Shown: positions 13,913-26,690, counted from the first letter of the stretch. The stretch: 64,000 bases of DNA from Psettodes erumei (GCA_016785225.1 JAFBJZ010000377.1:1860001-1924000), one strand, 5' to 3'. A program made the numbers and translations. The notes: generated by a model from the sequence alone, not told the origin.

Positions 13913-15845
13913 TAGTGTAAATACTCTTTAGTTAATCAGTGGGAGCTCATGGGAAATGACAAAAATACCACTAAAAAGAGTGTTGTGACGAGGTTTACTA
14001 TAGTCACAGTGACACAGTTACATTACATACTGGATTATTTAATTCTCAGTTTTAATCAATTGAGTTTAGATCATCTTAGTTCATGTTCACAGCTGGATTT
14101 GAACTTCTGAGATGGTGTTTACTGTTTTGAAAATGGTCAATTGAAACAAAGTAAAAAAAAAAAAAAGAAATGAAATGCCATGTTATTACAGGATATAGGA
14201 GTATAATTTAAAGATATCCTTGTTTGTAGCTCTGTATTTCTGTAGCTTCACTGGCTCAGTCTGCTATTACAGCCATGAGTCATCAGCTAGAGGCACACAT
14301 ACACACTTTCCCATAATTTCTTTGCCACTTTCTGCTTTCTTTGACAGATGACAGTCCAGAGAAGCATAAGGAGTGGGGGTGGGGGGGTGACATGGGGATC
14401 CTGGAACAGGCGGCCTGAATGCATCATATGTCTCCTGCAAAACTCGGCCAGTGGAGTCATCACATTTGCTCTTCTCGTGGATGAATCCATTTTCTGCTAT
14501 TTATGTCACTTGTAAATTGAAGTGTGTGTCTCAAGAGTTTGCCACCACAAACTGTGTTCCCTGTACTGAGGTCAACCAGTTTGCATTCTAGTCCACATGA
14601 GGCTTTGGTACGTAAATGCTGTACTTGGATAGTTGGTCGTGGCTTCCATTCACCATGGCTGGACATAGCTTTTCTTCACCTGTTAGCAGACATTATATAG
14701 ATGAAGAATGATTAATCCTGCCTGGAGTTTGAACTTGGATGAATCCTGAAACAAAGAAATTGTTAGTGTCCTGCTATGAAATGATTATGAAATGTACAGT
14801 GACATGTATTTAAGATTCTGTGACCTGAAAGACATGATTTGCAGTTAGTTATATTTTCATCAAGGACTCTAGAATTGGCTAATTGAGGACTTGAAACTTA
14901 ATGTCTTGCAAATCCATTTTAATTTCTAGATTTCAAACATTAAATGATGAACATTAGATTTTTTTGCATCTTAGATCTGAATGTTGGAATAAAACCCCTG
15001 CTGACCATGAAGGCAGCTCCTGCTATTAACAGCGAGAGCATTAAATCAGCCTACGACATGATCGGGCTTCCATTAATCTCTGTCTTTGGAGTGGCGGTGG
15101 AGGACACAGGTATTAACACCAGATGTGGAGAATGCAGAGTGGGCTCCAAAGTAAGGCGCCAAATCCTTGAGTAGTGGAAGAGATTCATGAGAGGAGAAAC
15201 GCCTTTGATGTACGGTAAATTAATTAACGTTCTCCCATTTCTACCAGGAGGTAATTGGACTGTTGGTTTACTGAGGTTTAACTTTCAAGTGAGGGTTTTA
15301 TGGTAATTGATTTTTTTTTTTATAATGCAAGGATTTTTTCATGGGTTAGCATCTCACCCTAATAAAAGGCTTAATCCTTCATCCAGATCTACACAAAATG
15401 TCTTCATGTTTCAAATGTGAGTAAACAGGGGAGGAACATTTATTTCAAGGTACGATGGTTTGAGAAAACAGTCTTATTTTTTCCTCCTTAATATTTTTTC
15501 TGCCAATCTTTTATACAGCATCACTTTAAAAACACAAATAAAAAGCAAATAAACTGATTAATGGACATTCCAGAAAAAAACTTCATAATAACATGGTAGA
15601 ACCACTGACATGCACACACCTTTCTACAGCAGCAATTTTGGATCTATTTCTGAATTATTTATCTATTGCTTTAGAAACATCACAGAACCATGGTTACTGG
15701 ATCAAATTGAAGATTTTTTTTTTTCAACCAGTCCTTTCCAGCAGCTTAGATATGCAGAGAGGCCAGGCAGATTTGCTCTACAAGAGGTGTAGTGTACCAT
15801 GCTCCACCTATTGCATAATTAAACTTTATTATGTATTTTAATTAT
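13913..15845. other. Intergenic stretch without a recognised gene
   Basis: Apart from the exon-like block at 14975-15109, I see only short A or T runs (for example the A-rich run near 14155) and AT-rich sequence. Confidence 0.65.
14975..15109 (+). other. Exon-like or conserved-looking block, unassigned
   Basis: A 135-bp stretch is bounded by a T-rich tract ending CATCTTAG and a donor-like ACAG-GTATTA, and is open in one frame: the part KPLLTMKAAPAINSESIKSA is followed by YDMIGLPLISVFGVAVEDTG. It is higher in complexity than its surroundings. No family is recognised, and no partner exon is seen within several kilobases. It may equally be a conserved non-coding element or chance. Confidence 0.15.
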
Positions 15846-16860
15846 TGCCGGCCTTGTTGGAATGAAGGAATAACTGATGGAACTGGACCAGACAGGGGGA
15901 CAGAAAGGACAGAAAAATGTAGAGAAAAGGAAGAGAGACCACAACAAATACAGTAATGACAAACGACAACCATGACAGCAACAATCATAACAATAACATT
16001 GATCACTGTAGCAGCCATACTAGCAATATATACAATGTTATCAACAGTATGATCAGATAAAGTGTAAACTAGAGTAGTAGGTGTGTGCGTGTGTGGGGCA
16101 TGTTTGTTTGTTTGCGGATGCAGACATTCCCTCCATGGAGACATAGTCTATCAAACGGTTCCTATACTGGCCTAAGATTAAGTTGTTTTTGGTCTTCCAA
16201 TTCATGAGTATAAGTTTTCCTGGCAATGCATAGTGCAGTGAGAAGCATGCTTAATTTGTGTATCTCCAAGTTGATATTCGTGAGATCGCTGAGCAAGCAG
16301 AGTGAAGGAGAAACAGGGACAGGGTACCCTAAATACACAGAGGTTTTTGCATATCTTTTACCAAAATTGTTAACTGGTGTGTACTGCCACTTTGCAGGAG
16401 GCTGAGTGGGAATCATAAAGAAGAGGTAATTCACTTTGGGCAGGATCATCATTTTTATGGTGGCTGATTTCCTGAGTGAAGTGGCATAAACGGTGAAGTC
16501 TGGAAGCTGAAACTAATTTGAAGGACAACACTTGTACCACAATTAATGGAATACTCTCAAATGGTAGAGAACATGTCAATAGGTTTGATATTGATTTGAT
16601 AGTTTCAAGGAGAGAAACTTGTGAATTTTTTGAGGAAAAGTAATACATTATCAACATAAAGACTTTTTTATTTTATGGTCAAGATTTGTTGTTTGTGTTC
16701 CTCTAATACTTTTATGTTGTCGAATAGCAGGTGCCAGTGGTGCAATTAATATGGCAAAAGGTGAAGGAGAAAGTGGACAGCCCAGTAAATGTGCTATGTT
16801 AAATAACAATGTGTGCCAAAACTTTCCCAAACCATTTAAAACACAAAAATGTGCATTTAC
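15846..16860 (-). mobile_element. Decayed L1-clade LINE fragment (reverse transcriptase part of ORF2 and 3' UTR)
   Basis: Conceptual translation of the minus strand in shifting frames gives ordered reverse transcriptase motifs. GCPLSPSPFAILIAPLAPAI (16800-16720 region) corresponds to the QGCPLSP block. LYVDNVLLFL (about 16650) is a damaged YADD box. ATIKMMILPKVNYLFFMIPT (near 16460-16400) is the conserved region found in fish L1/Tx1 elements, and ALCIARKTYTHELEDQKQ near 16220 is the C-terminal part. The last stretch (15846-16075) fits a 3' UTR. At least two frame changes and the lost catalytic box show that it is dead. The copy is 5' truncated at the junction with the next element at 16861. 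Confidence 0.72.
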
Positions 16861-17772
16861 AAAAAAAAAAAAAATCTCCCTCTCGCCCACCTGGGCGGTG
16901 TTTTTTTTCCTTCAGACTCGGGTCCTCTACCTGAGGCCTGGGAGTCTGAGGGTTCTGCGCAGGATCTTAGCTGTTCCCAGCATTGCGCTCTTTTGGACAG
17001 AGATCTCCGATGTTGTTCCTGGTATCTGTTGGAGCCATCCTTCCAGCTTGGGGGTCACCGCCCCTAGTGCCCCGATCACTATTGGTACCACAGATGCCTT
17101 CACACCCCACATTTTCTCTCTCTCCTCTTTCAGCCCTTGGTATTTCTCGAGCTTCTCATGTTCTTTCTTTCTGATGTTGCTATCGCTGGGGATTGCTACA
17201 TCTATCACTACTACTGTCTTCCGATGTTTATCCACCACCACTATGTCAGGCTGGTTGGCCATCACCATCTTGTCAGTCTGGATCTGGAAGTCCCACAGGA
17301 TCTTGGCCTGTTTGTTCTCTGTCACCTTTGGGGGTGTCTCCCACCTGGACCCTGGGACCTCCAGTCCATACTCTGTACAGATGTTCCTGTATACTATGCC
17401 CGCTACCTGGTTATGCCGTTCCATGTATGCCTTGCCTGCCAGCATCTTACACCCTGCTGTGATGTGTTGGACTGTCTCAGGGCCTTCTCTGCACAGCCTG
17501 CACCTGGGATCTTGTCTGGTGTGGTAGATCCTGGCCTCTATTGCTCTGGTGTTTAGGGCCTGTTCCTGTGCTGCCATGATTAGTGCCTCTGTGCTGTCTT
17601 TCAGTCCAGCCTTTTCCAGCCACTGGTATGTTTTCTCCATATCAGCCACTTCTTCAATTTGTCGGTGGTACATGCCATGCAAGGGCTTGTCCTTCCATGA
17701 TGGGCCCAGTGGTTCCTCATCCCTTCTGGGCTTTTGTTGCCTGAGGCATTCACTTAGGAGTTGGTCCTTACA
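16861..17772 (-). mobile_element. Restriction-like-endonuclease LINE (R2/R4/NeSL type), 3' part of ORF, well preserved
   Basis: A single open frame runs on the minus strand from about 17772 to the TAG at 16927-16929, about 281 codons without a break. It encodes the C-terminal region of a non-LTR retrotransposon polyprotein. A zinc knuckle CRLC..H....C (CX2CX8HX4C) is followed by an endonuclease core with PDIVVVDK and VVVIDVAIPSD, then KKEHEKLEKYQGL. This order (CCHC, then PD-X14-D, then Lys-rich/Tyr) is that of the restriction-like endonuclease of the R2, R4 and NeSL groups. No start codon is present, so the copy is 5' truncated, at a TA repeat. The short 3' UTR ends with T14 in sense orientation at 16874-16861. 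Which clade it belongs to is undecided. Confidence 0.8.
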
Positions 17773-17807
17773 TATATATATATATATATTTTTTTTTTAT
17801 ATATATA
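17771..17807. repeat. AT-rich simple repeat at the 5' breakpoint of the LINE
   Basis: TA dinucleotides, a T run, then TA again. It lies exactly where the open frame of the adjacent LINE stops, so it may be the insertion target or filler from truncated reverse transcription. Confidence 0.8.
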
Positions 17808-19439
17808 GTGTTTTTCTTTTTTTGTTATAACACATTATCTCTGACAAAATGTAATGAAAAAAAAATGATTAGTGTAATTAGGGTATTCTAATGTGGTAAA
17901 GAACTGGGGGTTTAAACATTCTTATAACTTTAAATATGAGAAGTAAGACCAGTGGCTGGAGCGTACACTCAAGAGGACTCATCAACGCTGAGTATTAAAG
18001 TCATAAATGTAAACATCTAACTGATGCAACTGATGAAGTTACTGTTGAAGAAGGTTGGATGCTGCTGCTTATACTGCTACAAAAAGTGCTTCTGCAAGAG
18101 CAGAACAGGACAAGTGAACTTTCTGATGGGCTAAACTGCACCACTAACCAAACAAATGGGCTATGGAAAGACACACAAAAACACACATATATATGCAAGG
18201 TCTCTTTAGGAACAAATTTACAGCAAAAATCAGTGTCATGCACAGTGAAATATAACCTCCTGCTAATCTCCCTTTCACCCTTGATTCATCGTCCGAGCAG
18301 CTGTGATTAATTCCTGGAGCAGACGCTGCTCCCCACGTTCAAATAACACCGCTGAGATATAACGCCTCTGCTTTAGCGTTATCTTGTTTAGTTCAAGGCC
18401 ATGTGAGACACAGGCTGTCAGGACAAGAGTGCAGCCCATACAAAAGCCTTGAGAGCCTCATTTAAAATGCCTCAGATGGTGCATAACAATGCAACAGCAG
18501 CTGAGGTGAAGGTGTGGGGGTAACTAGATGTAGCTCGATGTACAACAGTACGTCCTTGCTGCTCTGAAGAGAACAGGGCACCTAATTTCCTTTTTCTCTC
18601 CAAAATCATTTTGCATTATATTCAGGCCTTTATGCAGTGGCAATTTTCAAGTAAAACCACCTGTAAGAGAGCACAGGGTACTACACAAGAGTTTGAAAAT
18701 CATGCCCAATGATTTCTGAGCCAATTGTAAACGCTTTATTTATTAATGAATTTTCTCATTTCCCATGGGCCTCCACTGACTGGTTCTTGATGCCACCTCA
18801 TTTAAAAACCATGGAATTGCCCGAGGCTTTCTGACTGATGAAAGAAAGAGGTGAAAGTGCAAAGAGTGTATTCATGATGCATTCATCATTCACACCTTTA
18901 ACATTTTATTTTATGAATAAATACACTGTATATAACAATAATAATATTAATAGTAATTGCCATTAGGGTTTTTGCTCCTATCCCTATAATGAATTCAGTA
19001 TTTCAGTATTACTATACCTGCACAGCTGTTTCCAAATTTGTCTCATGGTCCACTTTAGAGCCACTGACTGATCACAGTTTGACTGTGGTGTTTCCATGTA
19101 GTGAAAGTTCCTGCATGGATTACACCTGTGATTCTTCAGTCCAAGTCTTCCTCATCTTCTCAATTCCCCTTAGGGATTAAAACATTCGATTTCTGGACCA
19201 GGCAGGAGAATTTGGGAGTAAACATAGTTAGTTTAAAGGAAAGTACCCATAGTGTCTTCCAAGTTCCCATCACTGAGCAGAAACCAGAATCAACCTGCAG
19301 CATGGAGCTGCATGGAGCTGGATAAAAAGAACACAATCCCTCACTGGTTTCCCACAGTATTTGTTGGAAGTCTTGCTGCTAGGGGTGCCACCAAAGGTTG
19401 AAGAGAAGTTGTAAGAAGTGCACATTAAATAGTCTTTTG
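17808..19439. other. Intergenic stretch without a recognised gene
   Basis: No coding or repeat family is recognised. The part 18270-18420 is less AT-rich, with balanced composition and several CpG, and might be a conserved element; that cannot be judged from one sequence. Confidence 0.65.
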
Positions 19440-20135
19440 TGAAACCCAATGCAATAAAAATCCCCTCGGGGTGATTTTAGACTCTGCTTTTAAATTTGAT
19501 AAAGAAATAAATTCTGTGGCGAGAGGCAGCTTTTTCCAACTACCGACCCGAGAAAACTGAAAAAAAATTGTTATCATTTGAAGACTCTGAAAAAGTAATC
19601 CATGCTTTTATAACCTGTTACCTCTAACTCTGCCCCAAGGATTTTAACTGGTCCCCAAAATCCTAAGTATATTTTCCCTGCACTTACGTCCCCCTGTTGG
19701 CTCCCTTTCAGTTTGACCGTTGACTTTAAAATTTAATTAGTTGTTTTTAAAGCACTCTATGGTTCAGCTCCCTCTTTCCACTCAGACCAGTCATTTCTGG
19801 TCAACCCTGAAGGGGCGACATTGCATGCATCTTCAGTTGCAGGCCCCAAGCCGCAGAACAACCTGCCTTACCATATCAGATGTGCCTCTATAACCACCTA
19901 TTTTCAGCCTTTAATCAAGTTTAAACTCTCACTTTGTTATCCTGCAAGTTATTGTATTTCTCAGCCTGAACTCCAGGTTTTATTCATGATCCTTTCTTAT
20001 CTTTTCTGTTACATTGTTTTCTTGTTATTTGTAAAGCTTTAACTTTATGTATGATCCTTTGTTCTTGCTGGTAAAGGACTTTGGACTTGGACTTGGACTT
20101 TGGGCAACACATTGTTTATAAATGTGCTATAGAAA
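19440..20135 (+). mobile_element. L2/CR1-like LINE remnant (reverse transcriptase C-terminal region and tail)
   Basis: Plus-strand translation in shifting frames gives the ordered blocks LGVILDSAFKFDKEINSVAR, GSFFQL, FEDSEKVIHAFITCYL, CWLPFSLTVDFKI, VVFKALYGSAPS and, near 19840-19900, AGPKPQNNLPYHIR. This is the typical C-terminal series of L2/CR1-group elements in fish (VIFDSALNF.., HWLPV..R..FK.L..VFKAL.G.AP.YL, ..PKLWN.LP..IR). The tail TATAAATGTGCTATAGAAATTAAATTGACTTG, split by substitutions, suits the same group. Several stops and a missing stretch between blocks show that it is inactive. Confidence 0.7.
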
Positions 20136-20276
20136 TTAAATTGACTTGTGCTGACCAGTTTGGTAGGTTAAGCATCTCAAATTTCTGCAAATATACCTGT
20201 TCAATAGCTAAGTCAATCGTCTTCAGTGATGATTTGATCTTTGCTACCTTAACAGCCATGGTGAAAATGTGGTGCC

Positions 20277-20298
20277 TGTGTGTGTGTGTGTGTGTGTG
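20277..20298. repeat. GT microsatellite
   Basis: Eleven TG units. A degenerate CA tract follows at about 20415-20461. Confidence 0.97.
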
Positions 20299-21593
20299 CA
20301 AGGTTGTTAATATTTACGAGGTGGAACCATGTGGAGCTGGTTTAAAGTTAATCTAAAGGTCTTCCACAAACACCGGAGGTGCAAAATGGAGATCCCGCTG
20401 AGACACATACAGTGCAAACTCACACAAACACATGCATATACACACACACATACACACACACTTCATAATCCTAGTGGCAGCGAGGTGAGAGCAGCTAAAT
20501 GGGTGTCATGTGGAGTTATTGGAACAGTAACCTTTTCCCTCTGTTAGTTATTCAGCTAAAAAACCAATACTTCAGCTGTTGTAATGTGTTTTTTTAAGAA
20601 ATACTGTACACACCTTTGGCAGCAGTGTGTGAAACAGATGTATGCCTTTAATAAAATCCTTTTTGCCTCTGTTTTATTTTGGATTTTTTTCCCCACTCAA
20701 GTAAGCTGCAGTAATGTGAAGCAAAGCTACAAAAGGCCTTAAATTTTACTGTAAGTGGTGAGGCTCTCAGACCATCCTTTACCTGCTGACATTTTAACAT
20801 CTACATGTTGAACAAGCTGCAACATTTAAATGCTATGTTGTTCTTTATTTCAATGGTGCAAAATGAGCTGATTTGCCTGCTTCCAATTTTTGTGTTAAGA
20901 TAGGCTAAATACCCTGCACCATTTTCTTTACTGGAGGAATAAAAAAGTAACTGATATGCATGCAGTAGGCATATGTCCACAAAGTCTGGGCTGTTTATTT
21001 AACAGCAAAATAACAGGATAATTCCTTTGTACTAGCAACAGGAAAATTATTGCAAATAAAACTCTTTTAAATTAATGTTTGTTTTGGTCAGCATGATCAC
21101 TGTAATTAATCAGACATGTTGAAAGTTTCACCACTGCTCTATAAGACTATAATACATTTTATGCATATCAGGGAGGGAGCTGACACGAACAACCTCACCC
21201 TTATGTTCCGTACAAGCAGCTTAACTGCAGGTTAAGAGTCAGAGGAGGGCTGGACATTACTCATTCATTCTGCCTGCCCAGATTATTAATAGGGCTCTTG
21301 AGATATCTTGCCCACTTCAAGCTGGAGAAACTAAATCATTATTAAGGTCCAGCACAGCAACAATGCTTTGTTAATTGAACGTGTCAGCCATGTCAGAGGA
21401 CGGAAGAGAAAAATTAAATATTCCAGACAGCTGGCGATAGTTTCCAGTAAAGCACTATAGGTCCGCTGGGAGAAGCGAGGTCGCTTGCTGTGACCCCCAC
21501 AATACAAAGACACCATTCAATAGCAGAAGGCAGGGAAATTGATCTGCAACTGAATCCAAGGAACCATTGTTACCGGCTTCCTTGTATTAAATG

Positions 21594-21735
21594 GAAGAGG
21601 GGAAAAAAGGAAGGAGAGGAGATGGAGGTGGGGAAGTGGAGGGGGTGGCCATATGAGATGATGGGGAGGAGAAATTGAAAGGAGAGGGGGAAAAATGAGA
21701 GGGAGAGACATGTTTGAGATGAGAGAAATGACAGA
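21594..21735. repeat. Purine-rich tract
   Basis: Mostly G and A on the plus strand (GGAAGG, GGAGGAG and GGGGAGG-like units) with few interruptions, and no coding. Confidence 0.85.
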
Positions 21736-22890
21736 ACGTCAAGAGGAGAGGATGAAAAGGCCGTGTTGCTGATTTCAGAGACGGTGTTTGCAGTGCTGCC
21801 AAATTCTGATGGTGATTCAGCAGCTTATTGTCCAATCAAAGAAAATTTCTGATCTGCATGTACTGAACACCTCCAGTTATTTTTCATTCACTTTTCTTCT
21901 GGAATTTCTTCTGTCTAAAACTCACCTCTACACCATACACCTTTCAGTCCTCTCAGCTCTGCTATTGTTACAGACACAACTACAATGGCACTCAGAGCCC
22001 ATACCTCTGCCAAAGCCAAATCCTACAAGTCTGCCCTTTGAACAGAAAAATAAAAAGAATTGTAATAATAATCTGCACAAAATTGTACATTGTAACTTGC
22101 TGTTGAGAAAGTCCAAAGCTAAATGAATGATCCCTCTGTCTGAGCTGCAGGACAGACAGTCAAACAGATGGAAATGGACCTTACTATTACTTCTACTTTG
22201 ACTGGCCACTTACCAAAACACTGTTTCTGTCAGGACATGCTCAGTCTGAAATCTTTAACAAGCTTTTGTGATGATGAGTTTTGTGTTTGTCAGGTTGTAT
22301 AATTACATAAAATAGCATTGCAAACAGTCATGTAAAGACCTGATGATTCTCTGTGGAGCATTGTGATCTGCATCTGTACTTTCTTTCGTCATCCACCTGC
22401 AGCTTTACATCTGGTTTCTTTTACCGCTGAGGTCGTAATGAAATCGTGAAGTTGGCTGAGGTAGAGGAGTCAAGGTGATGCGGTGTTCTGAGTCATTGGC
22501 TGTGTCAGCTGAGCTTGCACACTGCCATCACCATTTGGGTGACCCATTGAAGCTGTCAAACTCATTTGCTCATTCTGTGCTGCTGCTCGTTTATCTCTCA
22601 GCCCGTCACTGGCACTCCTGCATCCACCTGTTCCCTGTGGCAGAATACACTGACTTCTGTCAGCTTTCAGTGATGGTGGTGTGGATGCAAAGATACACAG
22701 GATTATTAATCCTTAATTTAATGTGAGGAATGCTTGATTTGTATCACACATGAACCAATTTTAATGGGGGCACATCTACAATTGGAACTATTAAAGGTAT
22801 TCATCATTTATCCAGATACTGTTAAAGCAATTTTAATAATTTTAATTTTTACTGTTTTCTCTTTTTCTCTCTGTCTTTCACTTGTTCACT

Positions 22891-22909
22891 GTGTGTGTGT
22901 GTGTGTGTG
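22891..22909. repeat. GT microsatellite, short
   Basis: Nine to ten GT units just upstream of the hairpin at 22983. Confidence 0.95.
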
Positions 22910-22982
22910 GACAGTAAAAGTCTTGTTATTGTAGACGTTACTTCAAATCACACTCTGCCCAGCACTGTAGCATGCACTGTAC

Positions 22983-23014
22983 GATATGTACAGTACAAAC
23001 GTACTGTACATATC
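22983..23014. repeat. Perfect 14-bp inverted repeat with 4-nt loop
   Basis: GATATGTACAGTAC, loop AAAC, then GTACTGTACATATC. The stem pairs without mismatch. Flanking bases carry further CACTGTA-type text but do not extend the stem. Confidence 0.9.
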
Positions 23015-23726
23015 AGTCCAGAAACACAACACACAGACACACACACATATTCTCAGTCACTGCCATTGTCTCCAATGGAAACAAGCCCAACAATAGATCG
23101 GTTACCACACTGAGGTGGTGATAGATGAAGTGATGCTGCAGTTTATTTCTGGTCACAGTTTCCACTATGAGCAGAAAACGACTCCCTGACTATGGTAAAT
23201 CGTCGGCTACATGCAGTAAGACACACAATAAGAAAATATAGCCATATCAATTCCTGGCACACAGCCAGGCAAGCACACTTCTAATTGTAAATCCACTCAT
23301 GGCAATCCATAAGGGCACCTTGTGTGTCTCCGTGTGTGTTTAAATAGTATGATTATGTTATCATTTATGGGGATTCAGGGTTCAGTTATGTTTGGAAAAG
23401 TGAATATGCATGCCCAGCAAAGAAAGAGTCTTGCTGTGATCAGATCGCTGTATTGCCACCTTGTGTTTTACTAAATGCTGAGGTCTGACTCATACCATAA
23501 CAATTCAATATAAGACAGCCATAGCATCATTACAACCACCCTATGCCCACCTTACATCCACAAATGGACACACACACACACATCCAAATCCCCATCAAAA
23601 ATAGGTTACCTAAGAACAGATGCAAAGCTCAAAGGAAGAAGGTTTCCTCCAGAGACTTTGCTTGCATGTGATTTTGTGTCTGTCATCATGTTCAATATAT
23701 CATGTGCATTTTTCACCACACATGTG

Positions 23727-23728
<2 letters not shown>

Positions 23729-23760
<32 letters not shown>
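23729..23760. repeat. GT microsatellite
   Basis: Sixteen TG units, then a TCTGTG variant. Confidence 0.97.
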
Positions 23761-23762
<2 letters not shown>

Positions 23763-26616
23763 TGTGTCACGGGTTCCATTTTTGTTAGTTATGGTGTCCT
23801 TATCCTGGATAAACAGATGAAAGGTTGGCATGGTAGACATGGAGCCAGTGGGGGATAAGAGAGAGGAAAATGAACTGTGAAAGAAGGAGAGAGGGAGCAG
23901 TATAGAACGTGGGATAAAGAACAATATAAATAAAGAAAAAATAAAAAAGAGTGCCCTGTTTAGTGGCATATTTGGCATGATTGTGTGTGTATACATGAAT
24001 TTCATACAATTCATCCGCCCATATGAACAGAACTGAAAGGGGGGTGTACACTCCAGATATTTAGTTTTTTGTGGGAGTGACTCTTTCAACTGCACGCTTT
24101 GGGATGGGCTGTATATGGAGTGTGCCAGAGCAATTGTAGACTCTTGTTTGCTGTGTGTTAATATAGATATTATAATATATTATATGCAATGATTTCTTAC
24201 ACAGCTGCATTCTCCACTGAATCTTAAACCCTACCTGTTTGAAGTATTGTTAGAATCTTGATTTGTTGTAGGAGTGTTTTACTGCAGGGGATATATGATA
24301 AACTCGCCTGGTTTTACAATGGTTATGAAATACAAGTGTATCCCTTTGTGAGTTGTGGTTTACTGGCTCAAAGACACACTGGTAAAGTTATATAACATTT
24401 GTGACCCCATCTTCAACTATTAACTGATGGTATACACAGTTTGCATAGTGATCTCTGTGGACTGACAGGACCACACTGAAACAGTCCATAATTGGCACTC
24501 CATGTACGGTATCCTCTTCTCCCACTACAGCTACAGTCGGCAGGTGATAACACACAGCAGTTACATGGGAGCAACTCGAGGTTCAATTTCTCCAGGGAGC
24601 ATTTGTCTATCACTTCCCCCACAGTGTCTAACCTGCTGAACCGAGCCCTCAAACTTGTTATAATGAAAAGTACAGTCCCCGGTGGACTGTGCCTTATGTC
24701 AGAGCAGAGAGGGAAGGCCAAAACTTTACAGCCCTAAAATCAAAACAATGAGCTGAAAGATACTAAAATGGTTTATGAAAGGTTTGTCATTACAGAGGGG
24801 TTTAATATCATATGACAATTTGTTTTGCAGCCATGTAGACCATCAGGCATGTCTGATGTTCCATCTATTTGCAATTTCTTGCAATAATATGCAAAAATGT
24901 GGTTAACAGAGCACACATTGGCATCCATTTAGCTGTTTGTTGCCTAGTGACAGTGTTCTCATGAGCATGATTTGGAGCATATGAGCATATTATCATGGAC
25001 ATATCCCCATGCTGAAATGATAATTTTCCAAATAAATTTGAGGAAGGTAATAGCACCATTAAAATGCAGTTCTTACTTGAAATCCGAGATTTGAATGCTC
25101 CATGCTGGTGAGTGATCCCCTGCCCTGAACTTTATATTGTAACCAAAATTGTAAGGAATGCTGTAAGAAGCAAAGTGAATGGACCCGCAGTGGGGACAGT
25201 GATGGTTGCATTGGTATATAACACTTTTTACCCACCCACCCCCCTTTAAAAATTAAATGCTGTAACATTTTGTCACGGTACAATTTAGTTGACTTACCTT
25301 GTACCTTTATGTCATTATTTAGACAAGTAATTTACTTCTACTTGACTAAGACTGGAGTTGGATTTCAGTAAAAGTTGTGCAGTTGCTAAGTTTAGAGCAT
25401 GACTATTCTTATTCTGTCACACATATTGTTGTTTCCTGAGCATAGCCTTCGCCCATTTCTTCCCTGAAGTCCACATTTAACTCTGAGCCTTGAGCTGTTA
25501 GCAGATGGAGAGGAAGGAACTTATGTCTAAAACTGTTTTTCATTTAATGGCAAACTAAAAGCAGCTATGTACCAGTATTGCAAAGTAACAGAATTTCCAA
25601 GCAATATGTGCATGTGGGAGCTCGTGTGAGCTATGCCAGCCTTGTGGTAAATGCGACAGTGTTGAAGGTCACCTCAGCTTCAAACAGAAGTATATATCTT
25701 TGGTAATTAGCACTCCCAGAGAGAGCCCAGCATCTTTGTTTAAAGCTGCTGTATACCCACATGGGCATAGATTAGTCACTTGCATGTCTATGCTTTTCGG
25801 GGGTTTTCATTGACTGAATTTTTGTCTTTTTTTTTTAGCATTATGCTAGTGTTGAGTAAAGCAGACAGAAGTCTGAACTTGTACTTTTATCAAATATCCC
25901 CTGATGGGAAATTCTGCCAGTGGTGAATCCCAGATCCACCACACACCTTAATGCCTGTGCTCTTTAACAGTGCTTCAATCATTCCCATTATATATGGCTG
26001 CTGTAGGAGAGTCACTTGAGCCCTCTCTTTCCTGATGCATTAAAGCAGGAGGATTCCTACAGTACAAATGGCAGTAAAGGCTGATTCTTCTGTATCACTG
26101 GAGTCTTTGCCAGAGGCTTTAATGGTACAAGTGCTCTTTAGGGACGGGTTCATTTTCACTCTTCTCCAACATTGTAATGGAAGGAGATATGAACCTTTCT
26201 TTTTTGATGGCCTCATTTCATTGTTCGAAACTCTGCATTATTCTGTGAAAACATTCTTGAAGTGCATATAGGTTTGGACAAGTAGAAATAAAAGAAATAC
26301 CTTGCAAATGAATATACTTTAGCACAGTGCTATACCTTAACTCAGCTAATTTCTATTTTGTTTTGTTTTGTTCAATTTTTGTGCACATTAACAAGTGAAT
26401 ACAGCATTGGCAAAGCATAAAATATTTATAGTGAACATGCTAAAGTTAGTCTATTTACACATCCAGCAGACATGCTGCAAAATATCATTATATATAAGTT
26501 TACTCTTTGCACAAACTTGAAAACAATTATGAATAAAATTGATTGTACAATTCAGTAATTTTATGGTGACCCAGACATCCTTGGTTTATATACTTTCTTC
26601 TTGGCATGGCATCCTC

Positions 26617-26690
26617 ACCTGGCTGCTGATAATAACCAGCACCTGGATGTCACCCCTGTACTTAAGCTCTGGATCTCCAGTCATTCATGG
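26617..26690 (+). repeat. Dispersed repeat copy A (shares a block with 30719-30790)
   Basis: ACCTGGCTGCTGATAATAAC and then TCTCCAGTCATTCA are shared with the copy at 30719. The block resembles leader text of some teleost LTR elements (CTGCTGATAATCACC..CACCTG...ACTTAAGC), which I recall only loosely. No coding is visible. Confidence 0.35.

Noticed and set aside
16751..17527. A 258-codon plus-strand open frame
   Set aside because: It lies antisense to the RLE-type LINE frame and has no motif of its own; the minus-strand frame explains the openness.
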